A DNA stretch of 28,949 nucleotides. Source: Oppiella nova. Lineage: Eukaryota > Arthropoda > Arachnida > Sarcoptiformes > Oppiidae. The stretch spans positions 1 to 28,949 of the forward strand of contig CAJPVJ010000296.1 in the NCBI GenBank assembly GCA_905397405.1, in the 5' to 3' direction. The translations under genes were made by a program, and so were the position numbers. Positions 21,201 to 28,949 of this stretch are shown piece after piece (the stretch's first letter is position 1; each line of letters opens with the position of its first letter). The notes below the pieces were generated by a model that was not told the DNA's origin, did no database searches, and saw nothing but the letters and a program-made list of their open reading frames with translations.

Positions 21201-23737
21201 GAAAAACATTAATTCGCTTTGAAAATACACTTTAAGTGATTGGCCTTCAATACAAAACTGTTTGTAACAGTGTTTCACTCATTGTATTGTCCGTATAAAC
21301 CAGTCCCTCAGTACTCACAAATTGACGCCAATTCCCGTACCGAACCATTCATAATGTATTACCGATAAGACAAATATTTTCGCCTTTCGTTGCCAATTGT
21401 TTGCAAGATGTCTATTACAAAGTGTAGTCTTGAGTACTACGGTGTGGTAGAGTAAATGCCTATTATAGTACTTGATTGGATCCTGACCCTTTAGCATACC
21501 TATTAGAATAACTAATATGTCAGAGTCATAGTAAGTGACTTCCGTATTGTGTTGCCGGCGCTCATAACTCTTGTCACTTGCAATGCAATCACAATCACTC
21601 AGATATCCCTCATTAACTAACATAACTGTCATAAGAGTTTGGGTTTTCGGGTTATTTGGGTTCACCTCTCGATTCTCTGCTATTTATTATTATTAATATT
21701 TATTTCACTCCTAATCCTATTACTGGTTAGTCATTCAAACACATGCATAAGAAATGCAAAAGTATTTACATTACTTCCAAATAAAGAAATTTGAGTTCAT
21801 TTTTTCACGCCTTTTGTTTTATAAATCATTATAAATGATGAGTCGTTTTCTACTTACGAATCAAATGAGATAAATATATTTCTAACAACAAATTTCTTTA
21901 TTTTTATCTCTCTTTCTCTGTTTATCTCGAAATGAAAAACAAAATCAAAGGAAATGATTTAAAATTCTATATACAGTATAAATATTATAACTTAATATAA
22001 GTTATAACAAAATGCATTCAAGTCAACAACAATTTATTTGATTTGTTCACTACATTGTATTGCAAAGTGATGTTTGCAAATACGATTAATTAGAGATCAA
22101 AAGTAGAGATTTGCTTTTAATTGCATAATAAGATAATATAAACTTTTTCATTTGTCAAAATTTCATTTAATTAATGAATTGATATAATAGGAGAGGTATT
22201 GAAGAGCAGAGGTATTGTGGGAAAACAATTGCCAAACAATACTTTAATGAAATATCACTTGATTTAAGTGTTTTTGTAATCGTTCGTCACCGACACACAC
22301 GTCCTGTCCTCCCGTTCCCCTCACTCTGTAGTTAATTAGTTATTCAGCCGTAAAGCTATAGAAAAGTTATGATGACTTGTCATTCATGAATGAACGCTAT
22401 ATTTACTGCAATTTATTTCCATTTATTATTCGCTTCTTTTTATAAACAATATATTTATAATTATTATCTTTTTTTCACAGTTACTCAAAGCCCGTCATGT
22501 CATGGTTAGGGTGGGAGGTATGGTATGACATGTTGTGATGCCAACTCTTAAATCTTAAGTTCATTTCTACGATTTCAACTATTTTTCACATATATTTCGG
22601 AAATTTATTTTTGAAAACATTTTTTGACAGACAATTTGTTTTATAGATAAAAACAATTCCTTATGATTTATGATATTTTATATTTCACTTATTAATATAT
22701 TATTTAGACTTTGGGTTCAATATATTATTAACTCAGCTTTAAATCATTTGATTGGATCCAATTTGACAATTCAATAATAAATTTCTTTATTAAACTTTTT
22801 TACAAGACTTTATAAAACTTTTAGATTGAGTTTTATTTTGAACTCATTTCCCTAAATTAATTACAACTTAAAGAGTTGTTTAGAAATGTAATTCAATTGC
22901 TATAAAAACGAAGATCTATTGATATATTGCTCTTTCAAATACTACTCTACTTTAAAGCAATAAAAGTTGAATTTAAAAAATATTTCATTTAATTCAATGT
23001 TTAGCGAGTCTTTTGAAACGACAAAATCTATAGTAATTGAAATCATATATGAAATGAACTTTTAGATTGAGAAATAGCGTCAATAAATGAATCTATAAAT
23101 GGTCTCTAACTCTATAACTATTATTATGATTGGATGGACAGGCGGTTGGACTACTCTGAGTCATTTCCTGGAGCGTCACGGGGGAGACCCTAACCAAGAG
23201 ATATCAGCTGCGGATCTGTTACCTCTGGACACGCGAGCCATTAGTGTGAGTCCTCGTCGTCGTAGTTATGCACCACTAGTCAGCACAACAGCACAAACCC
23301 CTCCGATCCCTAATACGCCCACATTTGGCCGTTACGTCAGCTCAACCCCCGTAAGCCGTCGCAGCTCACTGTCCAGTCCCGAGCCCTGGATGAGTACCTC
23401 AAGCGGCTACAGCTCGTCATCTGTCGGCTGCAACGGTAGTCCGCCATCACTGATGACTACCACTCGCCGACGCCGGCGCTCCTCTACGGAGACGTCATGC
23501 CGTCGACCTGTTCTCATACACAGGGCGTCCATCGGTGCTATCAGTGCCCACCAAATGGACAGCTCATTGACAGGCACTCCATTACCACATACTCGGCCAA
23601 CATCTGAGCCAATTAAGAGTCGATATCCTAATTATTTGCACAGTTCTCAACACATAACCAATAAATCAAACGGAATTTCATCCCTAAATGTGTCAAAACA
23701 AAACATTTTCCGTAAAACTGGACAAAAGACATGTTAA
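15110..23737 (+). CDS. GAS2L: GAS2-like cytoskeletal linker (CH domain + GAS2 domain), ten coding exons
   Basis: Exons: 15110-15227, 15325-15345 (21 nt), 17962-18104, 18407-18514, 18577-18644, 18771-19122, 19393-19459, 20491-20528, 22481-22517, 23142-23737. All junctions are GT-AG and phases agree, giving 1548 nt and 515 residues. Residues about 28-185 form a calponin-homology domain (YLIPLKEDLSDWLNRIL, NGVIVCKLAKLIQDNCD, FYARDNVSNFLKWCRKFGV, HVNPRNVVLCLLEIARIA). An acidic then Asn/Ser-rich linker follows. The GAS2 domain, about 265-335, spans four small exons (IQRLSEGKYRIANRIVFVR, LLKARHVMVRVGGGW, TLSHFLERHG). The tail is Ser/Arg/Pro-rich and basic. By family knowledge GAS2-like proteins link actin (CH) and microtubules (GAS2); Drosophila pickled eggs (pigs) is the insect representative. 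The family's GAS2-domain cysteines are absent. I saw no clear SxIP EB1-binding motif. The start is the first ATG after a likely UTR acceptor. The long last exon could end earlier by splicing. Confidence 0.88.
15346..17961 (+). other. Intron 2 of the GAS2-like gene
   Basis: A 2.6-kb, very AT-rich intron between the 21-nt exon and exon 3. Apart from a compact less AT-rich island at about 16340-16402, no coding, repeat or mobile feature was recognised. Confidence 0.7.
16340..16402. other. Possible structured element inside intron 2
   Basis: A small G+C-richer island with nested complementarity. An outer stem pairs ACGACTCG (16357-16364) with CGAGTTGT (16390-16397), with one G-T pair. An inner hairpin pairs AGTC (16366-16369) with GACT (16374-16377) over loop AACC. 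AGCT at both flanks could extend pairing. It is too short and wrongly arranged for a tRNA. It could be chance. Confidence 0.25.
18162..18199. repeat. (GA)19 microsatellite in intron 3
   Basis: An uninterrupted GA dinucleotide run of 38 bases in the 302-bp intron 3 (18105-18406), about 57 bases after the donor. A frame reads through it as alternating Glu-Arg, but the conserved coding sequence ends at 18104, so it is not coding. Confidence 0.95.
19460..20490 (+). other. Intron 7 of the GAS2-like gene
   Basis: About 1 kb, AT-rich, ending with the acceptor TTAAATTTCAG. The 68-residue + strand frame at 19665-19871 is lysine- and leucine-rich from base composition and was not judged a gene. Confidence 0.65.
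20529..22480 (+). other. Intron 8 of the GAS2-like gene
   Basis: A 1.95-kb intron starting GTAAGT and ending TTTTTTTCACAG. It includes a less AT-rich block at 21300-21665 with an antisense open frame (listed separately) and a short C-rich patch near 22285-22325. Nothing else was recognised. Confidence 0.65.
21315..21665 (-). CDS. Intronic antisense open frame, 116 codons, unidentified
   Basis: This frame lies on the opposite strand in intron 8 of the GAS2-like gene. It is unusually long and compositionally balanced for this AT-rich region. It has a strong donor near its 3' end (TT/GTGAGT at 21318), where it would splice rather than reach the stop two codons later. Readings include GYLSDCDCIASDKSYERRQ, YYDSDILVILIGMLKGQ and IFVLSVIHYEWFGTGIGV. 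I recognise no domain. The first codon is GTG, so an upstream acceptor would be needed (for example AATCGAGAG, or CTTATGACAG inside the frame). It may be a nested exon, a decayed gene or chance. Confidence 0.22.
   Translation of the reverse strand: MNPNNPKTQTLMTVMLVNEGYLSDCDCIASDKSYERRQHNTEVTYYDSDILVILIGMLKGQDPIKYYNRHLLYHTVVLKTTLCNRHLANNWQRKAKIFVLSVIHYEWFGTGIGVNL
22518..23141 (+). other. Intron 9 of the GAS2-like gene
   Basis: A 624-bp AT-rich intron starting GTATGG and ending TTGGATGGACAG. Joining its flanks gives VMVRVGGGWTTL, the hallmark of the GAS2 domain, which fixes both splice sites. No other content was recognised. Confidence 0.75.
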
Positions 23738-26700
23738 ATGATATGACATTTTTAAAACTTGTAATCATTAGTACTAACTGTAACTCGTGAGGATTCCTTG
23801 GATAAGCAATTTAATTACTTGTCACATATTTTATACAAGATTTGCTAAACAAATGTTTCCGAGAACTGTTTTCATAGATTTTCTCAATTTTGTTATCAAT
23901 ACTCTTAATCTAAGACCTGTTTTATATACAATTTTTATTACTTTTCATTTTTTCATGTCTTAAGGAATTAGTTATAAATTTTTTGTACAAATCGACAGAT
24001 TTCATGTTTAATATAAGTCTATCTTATTATAAATTATATAAATTTATATAATATTTATATATTTAATGTGACTCGACATTGCATTAAATCTATTGCAATA
24101 TTAAGTGAATTACAGATCATTTAATTATAATATTAAGTAATGCTTTTTAATTACAGAAGAAAATATTTAAACCGAATTTATATACAATTTAATTATAGTT
24201 AAACATTTTAAGATTTTGAAAGTTTTCCATTAAATTCAATTCTAAGCCAAAGTTGTTTATAAAATAAATAAAAAGTATATTAATATTGACTGAATTACTA
24301 GTTTATTATAAATTAATTATAACTTTCATTTCAATTAACTTGATCTGAAGTGAATGTTTATAACTCCAAAACAATTTAAGCCATAATTAAATATTTATGC
24401 ATTCAATTAATGAAATGCATTTTGTTTCAACTCAAATTGATTTTTGTGCACTCATTTCTACCTTTTTGGTTTTGAGTTGACATTTACCTTAATTTTGATT
24501 AAACTTTATTTTTCAGAATTCCAGATCCAAATCAAATATTAAATTTACTTAGTTTTGCGGACATTTATATATTTCTGGTTTTGATTCACGAATTGGTTTG
24601 GGTTTTGGTTTACTTTAGGAATATTTATTTTTATTATTATTCCTTTCAGTGGATATAATATTTACTGAAGTTTTTCACGAGTGTTGTCTTAATACGAAAC
24701 AAACGAAACAACAGTTATTGTAACCATTGATGGCGTGCAGAGCCGATGACCACAACTTCGTTGCTTCTCTTATACAACAATAGACTGAATAAATATTTAA
24801 AGAAATCTTTTTAAGACTAAATATAAAATCTTTTCCGGTATGAGTTTTCCATTAATTTATTTTTCTCTCCGCTTGACATCAAAAATACTAGAAATAAAAT
24901 AATTAAAGACTTTTTAAAGTCTGCAAACACTTTGAACACATTGAATGACTTTGAAATCTGTTTTTAATTATTTCTATTTGCTAAATAATTGGCTTTACAT
25001 GTGATGAACTGTCAATAAGTATGTTATTATTTATATTAATTGATATTCAAATATTATATTTGAATCCATTTTTCCAATAACTTCATTAAATATTGTATAA
25101 TTTTCTATGAATTAAATTATTTGCATTTGTTGTAACTTAAAGTTTATGTAATATTAAAAGTTAATAATTGTTTATTTCTATTGAAGAAATCGTAGTTGAA
25201 AATAATTTAGTTATCATTTACCGTAATTTAGTATTTTATAATATTATAGCAAGTAACTTAGATAATTACTATTAAATTTTAATTGTAAATACATTAAGTG
25301 AAAAGTAAATTTTTATCATAAAATAAGAATAATTAAAATTAAGTAATCATGATATTTAAACGACAATATATTTTTTAAATGTTATCAATTAGTCTTAGAC
25401 CTAATTCAAATGATACAAACAAAGTCTATAGACTTATTAGATATGTTAAATGAAATATTAAAATTAACTTAATAATTTAAATGTCAATGAATTTCTTAAA
25501 ATATAATAATTGGTATTTTTGTACAGTATTTATAAGTTATTATTGACAGCAATAATTTAATTGTAGATTTTTAGTTATTATACAATTAATTTATTGGAAC
25601 ATAAATTGAAAATTATTTTTATAGTGATTTATTTATTATATTCTCATTTATTAAAATATGGATAATTTATTAAATAAATCAATCAATAGTTGAAAACTTA
25701 GTCTTTAATATTATAAAAATTGATTGAATCTTTTCATATTACAATTCCATTAAATATGATAATTATTAGGTTGATATCTAATAAATATTTTTAATTGACT
25801 TAAAAATAAAGTTATATATAATATATATTTCTATAAACGATTTTCAATAAAAAATTAAAGCGTTAAACTCTATAATTAAAATTGTCAAATTGACACAATT
25901 ATCACTAAATCAATTAAAAATTTAATTACAAGATTAGGATAACTAACCATCGTTCAACATTAATTATTGCTTATATAAAAAGTTAGTTTTAATTACAAAA
26001 TATACCAAACTAGTGAAGGTGAAAAGGTTTTTCCACATTAAAATTAAATGTACTTACAAGAATATTTTTGTGAGTATTTAACATAATTAACGAAAAAGTG
26101 AAATATTTTAATTGATATGTAACTGAAATTTTTGATTAAAATTTTTTTACGTATAATGAATAAAATTAAGTTCAATATAACTTAACATTTATATAATACA
26201 GGATAACACTACAAATTTTGAAATTTTCATATTAAGAATTAGTTTTAAATAGATGCTTTAATATTTTAGTTAATAATTATCAATATTATTGTATTGATTT
26301 GATGTTTAAAGAAGGCAAACTACCGTAATATCAAATTTCATTAAATATTTCGCGATATCTGATTGAAATTGTAATTAAATGCTAAATATATGTATTACTT
26401 GACGTTTGGATGTTAAAAATTAATTAAAAATCTTATACTGTAATACAGTATACAGGTACAGTATATAAATAGCTATTGAATCAATCATTACTTTATCAGT
26501 AATTTATGTGACATTTGCTGCTTACAGGCGGTCATTGGGTCTGAGATGTAATCAATTTAATAAATAATGTTTTGAATAGAGTATAACATAATTTAAATTA
26601 ATAGTTAATTTATATGACAAAATCTAGAAAGTTCTCATATAGTAAACGTATTCTAGATTTAAAAATGTTTTGATCGATATTTGGAAAGATACACAAATAT

Positions 26701-27135
26701 TTAAATGTGATCAATTATATTTCAACTTTAAGATACTCTCATAAAGTGATGGACTATTGATTATTATTACAATAGATTTGAAGATAATTTGGGTCATAAA
26801 CAATGATTTAAATTCGTCTCAATCAAATAATTTTAGTTTATAGTAAACAACTACAATATTTTGAGAATGAAATGAAATTTTATGCCTAAATAAAGTGATT
26901 TTGTGTAAAAATAAAATCATGGATCAGTTTATGTGGAAAATCCATTAGACGTATGAAAATTGATATTCAGACAGACAATGAAGAATTGAATTAAACGCCG
27001 AGTAATTGATTATTGAATACAAATAAAAATATTAAACAAATGTCTATATTTGGTATAATTTAATGGATTTATGAATGGATTTCAATTTCGTATGTACAGT
27101 ACAAATGATTATCTAATAAAAAATATGGGAAGCGT
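23738..27135. other. Gene desert of 3.4 kb
   Basis: Extremely AT-rich DNA between the GAS2-like stop codon and the GMC oxidoreductase stop codon (convergent genes). No exon of recognisable family was found. Three small islands stand out: about 24720-24780 (a 17-codon ATG-to-TAG frame), three overlapping TACTGTA/TACAGTA words at 26436-26463, and a TGCTTACAG/GCGGTCATTGGG acceptor-like site at 26528. None could be assigned a function. Confidence 0.5.
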
Positions 27136-28949
27136 TCAACTAATGCCAAGTTTTCCAAATAGTTTTCCGATTTGACTCATGGGTCCGACCGCATAGTCCT
27201 TCTGTTTTTCGGGCGGAAGTGTTAAATAGTGAGGAATGGGTGCTTCTCCGGGCTTTATTGGCGGAGGTTTTATGTATCCCTTAATCATATCCGCGCCCTT
27301 TTCGCCGATCATAATAATTGGTGCGTTTGTATTGCCGGAGACAATGGACGGCATAATCGATCCGTCAATAACTCGGAGACCAGAAACTCCGTTAACTCTG
27401 AGCTGCGGATCAACAACAGCCATGGGGTCTCCTTTTGGTCCCATTTTAGCGGTTCCCACGGGATGATAGATTGTGGCCGTATATGATCGGGTCAGACAAT
27501 CCAAATAGCCATCGCTGTATGGTTTAAACTTTTCGCATCCATACCACGTTCGCGACCAAACTCTAGTCTTGAACTTCTGGAAGGGCTCCGAAAGAGCCAT
27601 TTTTATGGATATCTTCAACGAGTCGACCAATACTTTTGCGTCGTACGGGTCCTTCAGGTCTTATCAAAATAAACAAACAGTTTATTAATAGATGTGTTCA
27701 TACATTTTTTCAGTTTAATATTAGTTTATTTATTGGCATTAGCAGTGAAAATTAACTGAAATGTTAAAGGGAATGGAAAATTTTATTTTAGACTTATTTT
27801 TATGTAATATGTTAAATAGATGTGTTCATACATTTTTTCAGTTTAATATTAGTTTATTTATTGGCATTAGCAGTGAAAATTAACTGAAATGTTAAAGGGA
27901 ATGGAAAATTTTATTTTAGCCTTATTTTTATGTAATATGTTTTTTAATTTATTAAACAAATAAATAATGACATAAAATGTGTGTTAAATACGAATCGATT
28001 AATTATTGCATCTCAAGCAATCATGATATTACATGATTTATAAAATTGTTTACAACAGATTTGTTTTTAGTTTAACTATAAATATTATAATTTATTACTT
28101 AATAGAGTTTCACGAAATAGAGGGAATGATATCGGAATGAATATACAATAAAGTTTAAATAGGTGATAAATTAAATCTTAACTTTAAACCTAACTGTAAG
28201 AAGCTATTAAAATAGACATGTTAGCATTTAAAATACTGTAGCATTTAGTTAAATAATATGGCCTTTTATGAATGAATTTAAGCTTACTTATTAAACTATT
28301 CTGGCAAAACTAGTATTCTATTATAAACTTTTTCAAAACAATTTTAGAAAATAATTATGAGATATTTAATTACATTGTTTTTAAAAATCTGATTAATTAT
28401 TTAATTTTTAAGTGTTGATTATGAACTTAAATTTAATCACCCTACTGCTTTGAATATTTAAAACAATTTTAAGGAAATTGAATTTGTAAAATTAATATTG
28501 AATTTTCTGTGGCTTAACTTGTTATATTCCTACATCTTGGTTAAAAACTCAATTATGTAACCTAATGTTTTATTCCAGTTGTTAAAATAATAGAGAACTT
28601 AAGTATAGTACTTATATAATAATAACAATTATTTGGATTGAAGAATATTGTTTCATGGATTAGCAACTATTTTGGTGCTATTTCATAGTAAACGCTATAA
28701 AATTTAAGAATTTCGATAATTAACAGAATCAATAAATATTGCAATACTGAAGAATTAATGAACAAATGGTCAAATAATAATAATCTTACTGAATGGACAG
28801 TATTTATAAAAAGTGAAGTGCGACTAGAAATTGAATGTTATCTTATAATTGCATTCTTGTGAGTATATATTGAATATTAATGATAAATTGTATTCTGTAA
28901 TTATAACTTACAATTTGGTTGTATAATTGGCTGATCGTAAGGGCTGGCC
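27136..28949 (-). CDS. GMC-family FAD-dependent oxidoreductase (glucose dehydrogenase-like), C-terminal part
   Basis: The last two exons are visible. The upstream exon (28949-28912, cut by the window edge) reads ASPYDQPIIQPN. It is followed by a 1252-bp intron, 28911-27660, GTAAGT to AAG, phase 1, and the last exon, 27659-27136. The join gives PNYLKDPYDAKVLVDSLKI, the expected GMC C-terminal-domain sequence. Catalytic landmarks are present: the histidine in YHPVGTAKMGP and the asparagine in SGNTNAPIIMIGEKGADMIK, plus VVDPQLRVNGVSGLRVIDGS for FAD binding. About 187 residues are visible; whole family members are about 570-650. In arthropods such proteins include glucose dehydrogenases and ecdysone oxidases acting on alcohols or sugars; the substrate cannot be told from this part. 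The tail (PPPIKPGEAPIPHYLTLPPE and on) extends beyond the catalytic domain. Confidence 0.9.
27687..27941. repeat. Near-exact 127-bp tandem repeat (offset 128) in the GMC gene intron
   Basis: Copy 1 is 27687-27813 and copy 2 is 27815-27941, with one base (27814) between. They differ at a single position (A at 27792, C at 27920) and diverge immediately outside. It lies wholly within the intron, so coding is unaffected. Length and spacing match the repeat at 10468-10722. Confidence 0.92.

Noticed and set aside
24731-24784. Short ATG-to-TAG frame in a slightly G+C-richer island of the gene desert
   Set aside because: Seventeen codons with no splice sites or family match; not enough to call.
26528-26550. 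Acceptor-like TTACAG followed by GCGGTCATTGGG, resembling an alternative last GAS2 exon (GGHWV stop)
   Set aside because: Similarity to the true exon 10 start is only a few bases, and it would truncate the GAS2 domain. Chance is likely.
27229-27486. Two + strand frames opposite the GMC oxidoreductase exon
   Set aside because: Shadows of the - strand exon carrying the catalytic GMC motifs.

Overview
This is a eukaryotic genomic window, about 70% A+T, with spliced genes, conventional GT-AG introns (about 60 bp to 2.6 kb) and long AT-rich spacers. The proteins (an ITFG2-like FG-GAP protein, an ankyrin/SOCS-box protein, a TMEM9-like protein, a wax-ester-synthase/DGAT-like acyltransferase, a GAS2-like cytoskeletal linker, a GMC oxidoreductase) fit an arthropod. 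A chelicerate such as a mite is my inference from the protein mix, small introns and base composition; no marker in the window proves it.

Layout, left to right. ITFG2 homologue, 5'-truncated, + strand, 22-1226. It converges on a single-exon ankyrin/SOCS-box gene, - strand, 1539-3368. TMEM9-like luminal exon, + strand, 4547-4870, followed by two in-phase candidate exons at 5273-5617; the expected membrane-span exon is not visible. WS/DGAT-like gene, - strand, six exons, 8633-6117, N-terminus unresolved. A spacer of about 6.5 kb (8634-15109) holds an orphan exon candidate and several duplications. GAS2-like gene, + strand, ten coding exons, 15110-23737, whose reconstructed splice phases give an uninterrupted 515-residue protein. 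A gene desert, 23738-27135. The last two exons of a GMC oxidoreductase, - strand, entering from the right edge.

The genes do not form a pathway or operon; they are independent housekeeping and structural genes on both strands. I found no defence system, CRISPR array, transposon, rRNA or tRNA, and no undescribed multi-gene system.

The most useful observations concern protein anomalies and sequence integrity. The acyltransferase has a degenerate HHxxxDG motif and an unusual acidic/coiled C-terminal extension. The GAS2 domain lacks the cysteines usual in the family. The TMEM9-like gene lacks its membrane span. Three separate direct repeats are each exactly 127 bp long, and a 98%-identical 615-bp repeat flanks a single N; together these point to k-mer assembly and haplotype artefacts rather than biology.
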